From a virus, in the IMG/VR virus record IMGVR_UViG_3300036398_002476, positions 1-55,256 of that record: a stretch of DNA of 55,256 nt. One strand, given 5' to 3'. The notes beneath the pieces are model-generated. The model was not told the DNA's origin and did not search any database. It worked only from the letters and a program-made list of their open reading frames with translations. Of this stretch, positions 24,301-31,121 are shown one piece after another (within the stretch, counting starts at the first letter, position 1; each line of letters begins with the position of its first letter). A program made the translations under genes and the position numbers.

Positions 24301-24336
24301 AGCGTAGTGGGGCTGCAGTCCCCTGAGGCACCTACG
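24301..24336 (-). ncRNA. Small GC-rich hairpin
   Basis: GCGTAG/CTACGC stem enclosing GGGG-ACTGCAG-CCCC, just after the stop of the endonuclease gene and before tRNA-Gln. It could be a terminator without T run, a processing signal or a reduced tRNA. Confidence 0.4.
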
Positions 24337-24340
24337 CAAG

Positions 24341-25162
24341 TTACTCCTCTTTATGATATAATGATATAAAATTTTTACCGTACTTTGAAGTAACGTATGG
24401 TAAATATTTTTCTTTCATTTCTTCTTTATAAATCACCTCAATTTTATGTGGGAAGTGTTTTATTTTATCATCAGTTAATTCTGACTTATAATTTTTAATT
24501 TCAACATAAGTTTTATCAGGTAATATAAAATCAGGATAAAATTTACGAGTTTTGTTTGAGTGTGTGTAGTCAAACCCTTCTTTATTCCTTTCAAATTTTT
24601 GTCCGTTATCTATCTGATAGATAATCCAAGCCAACTCATAACTACTATCACACCAATATCCCTTATACCATCCTGATTTACCTCGACTTGTACCTTCTTT
24701 AATACCCCCTGAACATTTCAACCAACATTCCGAATGATATTTTTTTGATTTATACAACGCCTCACCACAATAAAGACAATCACCTTTTTTAATTTTAATT
24801 GATTTTTCTTTTTTCTTTTTACCAATTTCACGATTAGCACTAATTACCTTATCAGAGTTCTTACAAATATTACTTAATTTTTCTTTATGTTGACTATCCC
24901 AAACTCTTTTATTTGCACAAGACCTACCACAATAGTATTTTTCTTTTTTGGGGGACTCAACATTAAATTCTTTTATTTTAAACTCCTTACCACAAACCGA
25001 ACATTCAACATCAAATTCTTTCCATAGATTTTTATTAGATTCTTTTTGTCTCTCAATACTTTCTTTTTTCCGTTTTTTTCCAGTCCAAGTATGAGTATTT
25101 TGACAAGAAACATTGCAGTATTTATTTTTCACTGGTTTTCCACAATTCAAACACTTGTTCAT
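24341..25162 (-). CDS. Homing-type endonuclease, PD-(D/E)xK, with zinc fingers
   Basis: 273 aa. Three CxxC-type zinc motifs (CLNCGK...CNVSC, CSVCGKEF...CGRSC, CLYCGE...C) cover about residues 1-160, then a nuclease core with YELAWIIYQIDNGQKF, RKFYPDFILPDKTYVEIKNY (catalytic D and E-x-K) near 190-235. This architecture is common for free-standing homing endonucleases in phage tRNA and gene clusters. It lies inside the tRNA array, with an ATATTTATAATAAAAGG box before the start. Confidence 0.82.
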   Translation of the reverse strand: MNKCLNCGKPVKNKYCNVSCQNTHTWTGKKRKKESIERQKESNKNLWKEFDVECSVCGKEFKIKEFNVESPKKEKYYCGRSCANKRVWDSQHKEKLSNICKNSDKVISANREIGKKKKEKSIKIKKGDCLYCGEALYKSKKYHSECWLKCSGGIKEGTSRGKSGWYKGYWCDSSYELAWIIYQIDNGQKFERNKEGFDYTHSNKTRKFYPDFILPDKTYVEIKNYKSELTDDKIKHFPHKIEVIYKEEMKEKYLPYVTSKYGKNFISLYHKEE

Positions 25163-25183
25163 ATCATTCCTTTTATTATAAAT

Positions 25184-25215
25184 ATCACGGGTTTCATTAA
25201 AATCGAACCCGTGAT
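25184..25215 (-). ncRNA. Hairpin with T-loop-like remnant upstream of the endonuclease
   Basis: Perfect ATCACGGGTT/AACCCGTGAT stem. The 5' strand plus loop starts GGGTTCGATTTTAATG, like a tRNA T arm. It may be what is left of a tRNA at the endonuclease insertion point, or a terminator/leader structure. Confidence 0.4.
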
Positions 25216-25229
25216 ATTCTTTTTTCCTG

Positions 25230-25316
25230 CGGTCACGATGGGAGTCGAACCCACTTTTTCGTTTACCTACTTACTACCGTGACAGGGTAGCGCAACAGCC
25301 GTTATGCGCCGTGACC
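25230..25316 (-). tRNA. tRNA-Asp(GTC) with expanded variable region
   Basis: 87 nt; acceptor GGTCACG/CGTGACC, D stem GCGC/GCGC, anticodon arm CTACC-CTGTCAC-GGTAG, T arm GTGGG-TTCGACT-CCCAT, discriminator G (as in Asp). The variable region is 19 nt instead of about 5. Confidence 0.82.
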
Positions 25317-25324
25317 GTATATGG

Positions 25325-25397
25325 AGCGGGTGGGGGTAATCGAAACCCCGTCTACTGGTTGGAAGCCAGTCATAATAAGCCGTTATACGACACCCGC
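25325..25397 (-). tRNA. tRNA-Gly(TCC)
   Basis: 73 nt; acceptor GCGGGTG/CACCCGC, anticodon arm ACTGG-CTTCCAA-CCAGT, discriminator T as in Gly. Confidence 0.92.
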
Positions 25398-25554
25398 AGT
25401 TTGGGTGGAATCAGAGGCCTTCTGTCCACCGAGACCTCGTCGTTGACTTTCGTCAGAGCGTACCGAGACACTTTTTAAAAACCCCATCTTCGTCGGATTA
25501 ACGGACCGACTGCCATATCGGAGGTGGGGGTTGTCCTGTCAATTCAGGACCTCG
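25398..25554 (-). ncRNA. Structured spacer with internal terminator-like hairpin
   Basis: No gene. On the minus strand: GTCCTG/CAGGAC hairpin (25533-25550), then a nested CCCC...GGGG stem around GTCGG/CCGAC (25481-25530) followed by five T, and a TGAC-GAAA-GTCA hairpin near 25450. The CCCC...GGGGTTTTT part could cause partial termination inside the tRNA array. Confidence 0.5.
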
Positions 25555-25627
25555 TGGAGCGGGAGAGAATCGAACTCTCATAAAACGATTTTCAGTCGTT
25601 CACCTTGACCACGTTGGTAACCGCTCC
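25555..25627 (-). tRNA. tRNA-Phe(GAA), second copy
   Basis: 73 nt; acceptor GGAGCGG/CCGCTCC, anticodon arm AACGA-CTGAAAA-TCGTT, T arm GAGAG-TTCGATT-CTCTC, discriminator A. Body differs from the Phe tRNA at 19906. Confidence 0.88.
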
Positions 25628-25700
25628 ATATTTCGTTTGCTAATATACAAACTTTTTTGTTGTTCCGGTAAAAATAATACTGATTTATACCGGATTAATG

Positions 25701-25774
25701 TAGCCCCTGTGTGAATCGAACACACGACCTATTGTTTGTAAGACAATCGCTCTAAACCACTGAGCTAAGGGGCT
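25701..25774 (-). tRNA. tRNA-Val(TAC)
   Basis: 74 nt; acceptor AGCCCCT/AGGGGCT, anticodon arm ATTGT-CTTACAA-ACAAT, discriminator A. Confidence 0.92.
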
Positions 25775-25780
25775 AAGTTG

Positions 25781-25855
25781 TGGAGATGGTCGTAATCGAA
25801 ACGACCTCAGAAACATTGCAAGTGTTTCTCGCCAAGCCTTGGTACATGCACCCCC
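25781..25855 (-). tRNA. tRNA-Ala(TGC)
   Basis: 75 nt; acceptor GGGGGTG/CATCTCC with two G-T pairs, anticodon arm AAACA-CTTGCAA-TGTTT, T arm GTCGT-TTCGATT-ACGAC. The usual G3-U70 Ala identity pair appears present. Confidence 0.88.
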
Positions 25856-25862
25856 ATCATAG

Positions 25863-25939
25863 TCGAGTAGGCAGGATTCGAACCTGCGAGTTCTCTTGCT
25901 CCCAAAGCAAGCGGGGTAACCGGACTCCCCAACTACTCG
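25863..25939 (-). tRNA. tRNA-Pro(TGG)
   Basis: 77 nt; acceptor CGAGTAG/CTACTCG, anticodon arm CTTGC-TTTGGGA-GCAAG, discriminator A. Confidence 0.92.
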
Positions 25940-25947
25940 TTTTTAAG

Positions 25948-26022
25948 TTCTCACGGTTGGAATCGAACCAACGACCTTTTGAATATCAGTCAAAAACTCT
26001 AAACCAACTGAGCTACGTGAGA
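25948..26022 (-). tRNA. tRNA-Ile(GAT)
   Basis: 75 nt; acceptor TCTCACG/CGTGAGA, anticodon arm TTTGA-CTGATAT-TCAAA, discriminator A. Confidence 0.92.
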
Positions 26023-26029
26023 ATGTTAG

Positions 26030-26103
26030 AGCCTCCAGTCGGAATCGAACCAACGACCTACTGATTACAAATCAGTCGCTCTGACCTGCTGAGCTATGGA
26101 GGC
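26030..26103 (-). tRNA. tRNA-Thr(TGT)
   Basis: 74 nt; acceptor GCCTCCA/TGGAGGC, anticodon arm ACTGA-TTTGTAA-TCAGT. Confidence 0.92.
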
Positions 26104-26109
26104 TTGTTG

Positions 26110-26181
26110 CACGTCTGGAGAATTTCGAAATCCCGACACCTTCTTTTGGAGAGAAGTGCTCTGCCCCTGAGCTACAGACGT
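26110..26181 (-). tRNA. tRNA-Trp(CCA)
   Basis: 72 nt; acceptor ACGTCTG/CAGACGT, anticodon arm CTTCT-CTCCAAA-AGAAG, discriminator G. One mismatch in the T stem. Confidence 0.9.
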
Positions 26182-26185
26182 GTGT

Positions 26186-26644
26186 TTATTTTTTCCTTGA
26201 TTTACCCGCATATGTCGGGGTTTGTGAATGACAATTAGGACAAAGAAATCTCAGATTTTCAATTCTATTATCGTCATTTATACCATTCTTATGGTCTAAA
26301 TGTAATGATAAATCATTTCCCTCCCATTGCCCACTATTATTACATTTTTCGCATATATAATCAATTATTTTATTATTAATAATTCTTTTTTTAAGATGTT
26401 GTCTTGGAAACTGAGAATTCTCACAAAAAACATTTTCATCATTATGTCTTCTTTTTTTAGAACCCTCACCAAAGTAATTATACTTTGGGATTTCTAACCC
26501 AAGTTCCATTATTTTTCGTTTAATGTTCCGATATCCCCCGGAACCATTAGGTTGTAATCCAAATGAAAGAATAACTTCTCTCATTGATTTTGATGAAGAT
26601 AATACTTCAAACATTTGTTCTTTTGTTACTCCTGATAATTTCAT
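26186..26644 (-). CDS. HNH homing endonuclease
   Basis: 152 aa. N-terminal helical DNA-binding part (about 1-60), Cys pair CEKC near residue 113, then HNH core LSLHLDHKNGINDDNRIENL followed by LCPNCHSQTPT, giving the H...N...H and zinc-binding CxxC pattern. A free-standing gene between tRNA-Trp and tRNA-Lys, with an ATATTTATTAATAAA box before the start. Confidence 0.88.
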   Translation of the reverse strand: MKLSGVTKEQMFEVLSSSKSMREVILSFGLQPNGSGGYRNIKRKIMELGLEIPKYNYFGEGSKKRRHNDENVFCENSQFPRQHLKKRIINNKIIDYICEKCNNSGQWEGNDLSLHLDHKNGINDDNRIENLRFLCPNCHSQTPTYAGKSRKK

Positions 26645-26720
26645 AATTCATTTATTAATAAATATCAGAAAAATTAGTAAAGTTCACCTGAACGTATGTT
26701 TTACCACCTAATTAAAAAAG

Positions 26721-26795
26721 TGACCCCGGTGGGACTCGAACCCACGACTCCCTCATTAAAAGTGAGGTGCTCTAAACCAGCTGAGCTACGAAGTC
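26721..26795 (-). tRNA. tRNA-Lys(TTT)
   Basis: 75 nt; acceptor GACTTCG/CGGGGTC, anticodon arm CCTCA-CTTTTAA-TGAGG, discriminator A. Confidence 0.92.
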
Positions 26796-26805
26796 ATTAT
26801 TTTTG

Positions 26806-26877
26806 CGGTGATGGGGAATTTCGAAATCCCGACCCTCTGATTAACAATCAGATGCTCTCCCTCTGAGCTACATCACC
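26806..26877 (-). tRNA. tRNA-Asn(GTT)
   Basis: 72 nt; acceptor GGTGATG/CATCACC, anticodon arm TCTGA-TTGTTAA-TCAGA, discriminator G. Confidence 0.92.
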
Positions 26878-26905
26878 ATTTTCCCAATACGTCAAAGAAC
26901 CACTG

Positions 26906-26976
26906 TGGAATATCTGGGATTCGAACCCAAGCCCTCTGCCGTCTAGCAGCCGCACATCCTTATGTGCTTTTATCCC
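26906..26976 (-). tRNA. tRNA-like element with shortened anticodon arm
   Basis: 71 nt; acceptor GGGATAA/ATATTCC (one mismatch), D arm GCAC/GTGC, T arm TTGGG-TTCGAAT-CCCAG. The anticodon hairpin is CTGC-TAGACG-GCAG (4 bp, 6-nt loop), so no anticodon can be set. First element after the operon attenuator. Confidence 0.55.
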
Positions 26977-27014
26977 AAAAAAAAAACCCTGAACTTTTTT
27001 GTAGTCCAGGGTTT
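26977..27014 (-). terminator. Attenuator terminator of the tRNA operon
   Basis: Sense AACCCTGGAC...GTTCAGGGTT stem (10 pairs with one G-T) followed by ten T, placed between the operon promoter and the first tRNA-like element. The 5' strand can also pair with an identical upstream GTTCAGGGTT (27052-27061). Confidence 0.8.
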
Positions 27015-27039
27015 CCTTATATATTTGATGATACGATTA

Positions 27040-27172
27040 CATCTTATTAAGAACCCTGAACTTACGGCAATCCTGCCCCTTAATCGTAAACCACGATTGG
27101 CCCACGTTTGTCGGGAGATTACTTACGTTATGTGTTGAGTTCTGTTTCATTGTTTCTAATTAAATATCAATT
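27040..27172 (-). promoter_or_regulatory. Candidate sensor/antiterminator leader RNA of the tRNA operon
   Basis: Non-coding leader just after the promoter. It contains stems AATCGT/ACGATT and GGCA/TGCC and ends in GTTCAGGGTT (27052-27061), which duplicates the 3' arm of the downstream terminator. This forms two mutually exclusive hairpins, as in riboswitches and other attenuators. The ligand or trigger is unknown. Confidence 0.6.
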
Positions 27173-27178
27173 GTTTTA

Positions 27179-27209
27179 CAAAAGTACTATAAATTTCTTC
27201 TTATGTCAA
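27179..27209 (-). promoter_or_regulatory. Promoter of the tRNA operon: TTGACA-N17-TACTTTTG
   Basis: Perfect Bacteroidota-type promoter on the minus strand, reading into the leader and the tRNA array. Confidence 0.85.
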
Positions 27210-27264
27210 GTTTTTTTTCATTTTAGTTTCAAATTTTAAATAAAATTATTACTATTTACATAAT

Positions 27265-27930
27265 ATGAACACTAGTGAATTACAACTAAAAAGATTAATG
27301 GACACTGTTGTTAAAATGTTTTCTGTAATTAACGCAGATGGTATAACATTGCATTTAACAGGTGAAGAAAAAAAATCATTTCATTACAAAAAAGTACCTG
27401 TCTATACAATAGAAAACCCTAAAAACTTACCATACACCCATGAAGCTCTCTCAGGTTACATTGATGAAGAAATACATTCGTTAAGAAAATTTTTTCCTGA
27501 GGTTAACATCGCTCCACAATTTTTATATTATTTAGATTGCGATAATTTATATATCCCACAAAAAAGTTTAAATGAAATTAATAGTTGTCTTGTGGGAAAA
27601 CCATTTAAATTAGATTCCCAATATGAACGTAAAAAAATAACTCTTGAAGGTCGTTTTTCTAAAGACTTTTATATTGAAGTTGATGCCGAAATGATTGTCA
27701 TAGACGTTAATTTATTAGTTAAATCTATGGAAATAACATTAGATGGTGAAGTTTACTATGGATTTGATGAAGATGAAATACTTGACATACTTCACGATAA
27801 GTTTGACCACCATATTGATGAGCTAATATGGGGATGTCTAACTGAGGATATAACAAACAACAAATCTTTTGTTGATTTTAACTGGATGGGTTGGCATGTG
27901 AATACTAATTATATGTTACCTTACTCCTGA
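27265..27930 (+). CDS. Hypothetical protein
   Basis: 221 aa on the plus strand, diverging from the tRNA operon. Begins MNTSELQLKRLMDTVVKMFS; mixed alpha/beta, acidic. No leader of the IITE type and no domain recognised. Its end overlaps the end of the convergent gene at 27921 by 10 nt. Confidence 0.55.
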   Translation: MNTSELQLKRLMDTVVKMFSVINADGITLHLTGEEKKSFHYKKVPVYTIENPKNLPYTHEALSGYIDEEIHSLRKFFPEVNIAPQFLYYLDCDNLYIPQKSLNEINSCLVGKPFKLDSQYERKKITLEGRFSKDFYIEVDAEMIVIDVNLLVKSMEITLDGEVYYGFDEDEILDILHDKFDHHIDELIWGCLTEDITNNKSFVDFNWMGWHVNTNYMLPYS

Positions 27931-28478
27931 ATAATAAGTGTTTCTAAATCCACAACAACACCAGTCTTATAGGTAATTTCTTCTGTAAAAATTTCATCAA
28001 TAATTTCTTTCACTTCACTTTCAATTTCAAATCCAATAGATTGGTCGTTAAGAGCTTGTTTTAAATCACGAACTCCGTCACCTGTCATTATTAAATCCAC
28101 CTCACTACCCGGTAAAATATAAACATCTACTTTAAAATATTCTTCATCTTCTTGGTCTATTATTTTAGCTCTGAAATCAAAACTGTATCCACCTGAAAAG
28201 TTATATCGGTCTGTTTTAAAGGTTTTCTGTAATAGTTCTTCAGTCAATTTAACCGATTGTTCCCTACCCAAGAAATCCCTTAACAATTCAATCAGGATAT
28301 TAAAGTCTCTTTCCCACACATCAACTTCAAAGAAATCCATAATCATATCATTAATATGTGGTTGTTCACCTTTACTAACTTGTTTCTCAAACAATTTCTT
28401 AATCAAATTTTTAAAATTTGGTTTATCCAACTCTTCCTTCAAAAATTTATTTTGTTCCTCTGATATTAGGTATTTCAT
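27921..28478 (-). CDS. Leader-tagged protein, function unknown
   Basis: 185 aa. N-terminus MKYLISEEQNKFLKEELDKP has ISE and LKE sites and the S/T-E-E-Q signature. Acidic body with no recognised domain. A TATTTATT box lies exactly 4 nt before the ATG. Confidence 0.6.
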   Translation of the reverse strand: MKYLISEEQNKFLKEELDKPNFKNLIKKLFEKQVSKGEQPHINDMIMDFFEVDVWERDFNILIELLRDFLGREQSVKLTEELLQKTFKTDRYNFSGGYSFDFRAKIIDQEDEEYFKVDVYILPGSEVDLIMTGDGVRDLKQALNDQSIGFEIESEVKEIIDEIFTEEITYKTGVVVDLETLIIQE

Positions 28479-28482
28479 ATTA

Positions 28483-28490
28483 AATAAATA
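28483..28490 (-). promoter_or_regulatory. TATTTATT box, putative phage-type promoter
   Basis: Sense TATTTATT, 4 nt from the ATG at 28478. Confidence 0.5.
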
Positions 28491-29063
28491 TTACCCTTCC
28501 AAAAAGGATAATACCTTTTCTTTAACCCCAAGTTGTTTGATACCCTCATTGTTCAAAGGTGTTAAGACAAAGTTATCAAGTCCCCATTCGTGTTCATATT
28601 CCATTGAGTAACGTAGTCCAGTCTTTCCCATCTCCAAATCATCAATCGCCACCCAATGTGTAACTTCGGGATGTTCCTTTAACCATTCTTGGATTTGTAC
28701 ACTTCTTGTTCCTTCCAAATCCCAATTTCGGTGCCAGGTAACTTTTTCCCCATCAATCGTATTGGTTGTAAAATCAATTGGTCGTTTGATGATACCTTGT
28801 TTCTCATAGTAATCACCCATCTCTTCAACTGAACACCAAACTTTCCAGTCAGAAGAGACAACAATTTCAGCGCCAGTCTGTTCCAAGATTTCATTCAATA
28901 CCTTGATTGCTTTCTTATCAAAGTTATCAAAACGAGCATCAAGAGGCATTGTCATTACTGATTGACTTAACTTTCGTCTAGCCTTTTTTTGTTTCTTAAA
29001 TCGTGACCCCCAGTTATCAGATAAACAGATAACTCCATCGTGGTCTAAAAAGATTACTTTCAT
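28491..29063 (-). CDS. HAD-superfamily phosphatase-like protein
   Basis: 190 aa. HAD motif I FLDHDGV near the N-terminus (Asp7, Asp9), motif II Ser-Ser in IVVSSDW, and a late acidic motif VAIDDLEMG. This fits the short HAD proteins related to the HAD domain of Swiss-Army-Knife RNA-repair proteins. The substrate is unknown; nucleotide or RNA-end phosphate hydrolysis is possible. Starts within the stop of the 56-aa gene upstream (ATGA), so the pair is coupled. Confidence 0.78.
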   Translation of the reverse strand: MKVIFLDHDGVICLSDNWGSRFKKQKKARRKLSQSVMTMPLDARFDNFDKKAIKVLNEILEQTGAEIVVSSDWKVWCSVEEMGDYYEKQGIIKRPIDFTTNTIDGEKVTWHRNWDLEGTRSVQIQEWLKEHPEVTHWVAIDDLEMGKTGLRYSMEYEHEWGLDNFVLTPLNNEGIKQLGVKEKVLSFLEG

Positions 29064-29230
29064 TTTTTCTTTGAGTATTTTTCCCTGTTGGAAAGTTTCC
29101 TGTCAGGGTCGTATTTGTATTTGATGTCAACAGAAATCGGACCGTTCTTGAACTTATCCAAATCATAAGTCCAAACAGCAATGGTCTCGTCCGTTTCGTA
29201 GGTTCTTGTAAATTTAGTTTTGTCGCTCAT
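29060..29230 (-). CDS. 56-aa protein coupled to the HAD gene
   Basis: ATG 29230 to TGA 29060, starting MSDKTKFTRTYETDETIAVW, charged, ending in a lysine run. The stop overlaps the start of the HAD gene (ATGA). Too short for homology by eye. Confidence 0.55.
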   Translation of the reverse strand: MSDKTKFTRTYETDETIAVWTYDLDKFKNGPISVDIKYKYDPDRKLSNREKYSKKK

Positions 29231-29255
29231 AAGGGAGCTAAGATACGAAATTATT

Positions 29256-29663
29256 CTAACTTGGCAAAATAATTAATGGAACAAAATCTTTTGATGGGGT
29301 AAATTCTAAGTTATCAACAACGACAGGCATATCAATACTAAAGAATTTAAGGAATTCCTCAATGTCATGACCTATTTGAACTGAAAACTCATACCATTGT
29401 TTATTAACAAGGTCTCTTCCAGTTATCTTTTGTTTATTGCCAAAAGCGGATAAATAAAAATTAACCATACCTTCACCATTAACCAACTTAACCGATACAA
29501 AAAGGTGGTCTTTCATTTCACCAATACTTATTAACTGACCAACTTTATCTATATGGAATTGATAATAACCCTTTACAGGTTTTTCACTGAAACTAACACG
29601 ATGGTCGTAAACAAAAGTTTTACCATCAAGAAATTTATTTATCCCGTTAAGTTCTTTATTCAT
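29256..29663 (-). CDS. Hypothetical protein
   Basis: 135 aa, beta-rich (HLFVSVKLVNGEGMVNFYLS), no signal peptide. The start overlaps the stop of the lipoprotein gene by 4 nt. No family recognised. Confidence 0.55.
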   Translation of the reverse strand: MNKELNGINKFLDGKTFVYDHRVSFSEKPVKGYYQFHIDKVGQLISIGEMKDHLFVSVKLVNGEGMVNFYLSAFGNKQKITGRDLVNKQWYEFSVQIGHDIEEFLKFFSIDMPVVVDNLEFTPSKDFVPLIILPS

Positions 29664-30091
29664 CGTCTAACACCAGGTTTAGAATTACCTCTTTGCGGTT
29701 CATTATTTCTTTTATAATGAGTTACATTTGGTTTAGGAGTATTAATAGTCGGTGAAGGGTTGTTGTGTTGTGGTGGTGGAGGTGGTGGTAATGGTAGTGT
29801 AGTCTGTTGATAGTTATACGTTGGGTAATAATTGTTGTTTCTATTATAGTAGTTATAATCAGGATAGTTGTTGTAATAAGTTGGGGGTAATACAACTCTG
29901 TTACCATAGTAATCCTCACTTGATACCGGTCTTTCCTTTGGTTCGTGATGTGTCACCCAAAACTCTTCAGTCCTGTTCCAATACATTTCATCATCTTCAG
30001 GTCTTGTTCTGTCGTCTGTTAGGTTTTCAAAACTAGCACAAGATGTGAATAGTAAAATAAATAATAATATGTTAAGATTTTTCAATTGCAT
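29660..30091 (-). CDS. Lipoprotein with Tyr/Asn- and Pro-rich tail
   Basis: 143 aa. Lipobox LLFTSC (Cys18). The mature part is low-complexity: NYPDYNYYNRNNNYYPTYNY then a run of six prolines and basic NKPxxxR-type sequence. It could span the periplasm as an o-spanin-like or surface-exposed lipoprotein. It overlaps the 3' end of the metallopeptidase-like gene by 20 nt. Confidence 0.65.
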   Translation of the reverse strand: MQLKNLNILLFILLFTSCASFENLTDDRTRPEDDEMYWNRTEEFWVTHHEPKERPVSSEDYYGNRVVLPPTYYNNYPDYNYYNRNNNYYPTYNYQQTTLPLPPPPPPQHNNPSPTINTPKPNVTHYKRNNEPQRGNSKPGVRR

Positions 30092-31121
30092 ATAATCTAG
30101 TGTAATTCTTTTTTAGTTTTTTACCCGCTAAATTAATTCTTTTTTCATATTTTCTAAATAAATCAAGTAAGTTTTTGGTCTTATAAACAGTATCTTTAAT
30201 ATCATTAGCTTCTCTATATGATTCGTCATATTTTTTATATTGTTTAAGATAAAACTTATGTAAATTTCTAATATGATAATCTACTGTGTCAGGGTCTTTA
30301 CTTTCAGCAGTCTTAATTAATTCTTCAAATAGTCCGTCAGCCGAGTAATTTTCCATATCGTTAGCAATCTCCCATTGACTAGTTTTTTTAAAGTCATCAA
30401 AACTCATTCTACTAATCTTTGAAAACGCTTCCTGTACGTTTGCATTAATTTCCCAAGGCTCTGAATAATACAAAAAGTTTAAAAATTTACTATACACTTG
30501 GAAAATAACTTTTGGCGTATTGACATTCTTTGTTCCAGCAAAAGATTTAACTAAGTTGTTACTACCTCTACCAGTGTTTTCCCATCTTTTATAAGATTCA
30601 TATAGATGATTAACTTCGTGAGTAATTGTATCTCTTAAATCAAACAACAAATCATCCATCATTGTCTCGTCAAATGATGGATTAACATATATTTCAAATT
30701 GTAATTTAGCATGAATGGTCTTTGGTACATCCTGAAGTATGTCTTTTGGTATTCTAAATGATGAGTCAATTATATATGAACCCCCATTTTCCTCATCCAA
30801 CAAATCATAATAACCACCACCAACTGCAAATGGTTTATCACCGATTAATTCATTTTTTGTAGGTATAAATACTAAATCAAGTTCTAACTCTTCAATTGGT
30901 AATTCTTGGAATGTTTCAGGGTCACTCTTAATAAAGTTAAGTAACTCTTTTACTGTGATATCAATTTCTTCAATCTTTTTTTTACCCAAATCAATCATTT
31001 CAATAGCAATTGGTTCTAATAAATTATATATAAAATTAGTATATTCAATTGCAGGTTCATTAACACCAAGTGATTCTGTTAATAATCGTTTATATTGTTC
31101 TTCTGTAATAATAATTTTCAT
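30072..31121 (-). CDS. Leader-tagged HExxH metallopeptidase-like protein (paralogue of 9445-10539)
   Basis: 349 aa. Leader MKIIITEEQYKRLLTESLG has ITE and LTE sites. The zinc signature HEVNH (168-172) is in DTITHEVNHLYESYKRW, and a candidate third ligand Glu224 lies 52 residues on in EPWEINANVQEAF. The HExxH-to-Glu spacing and the following YxxYKRx motif match the 9445-10539 protein. Translationally coupled to the gene upstream (1-nt overlap). Confidence 0.68.
   Translation of the reverse strand: MKIIITEEQYKRLLTESLGVNEPAIEYTNFIYNLLEPIAIEMIDLGKKKIEEIDITVKELLNFIKSDPETFQELPIEELELDLVFIPTKNELIGDKPFAVGGGYYDLLDEENGGSYIIDSSFRIPKDILQDVPKTIHAKLQFEIYVNPSFDETMMDDLLFDLRDTITHEVNHLYESYKRWENTGRGSNNLVKSFAGTKNVNTPKVIFQVYSKFLNFLYYSEPWEINANVQEAFSKISRMSFDDFKKTSQWEIANDMENYSADGLFEELIKTAESKDPDTVDYHIRNLHKFYLKQYKKYDESYREANDIKDTVYKTKNLLDLFRKYEKRINLAGKKLKKNYTRLYAIEKS

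Noticed and set aside
25440-25480. Hammerhead-like CTGACGA next to GAAA
   Set aside because: The string fits the first core box, but the GAAA is in a tetraloop and the required stem order is missing.
25780-26064. 94-codon plus-strand frame
   Set aside because: It reads antisense through tRNA-Ala, -Pro, -Ile and -Thr, which all fold well on the minus strand.
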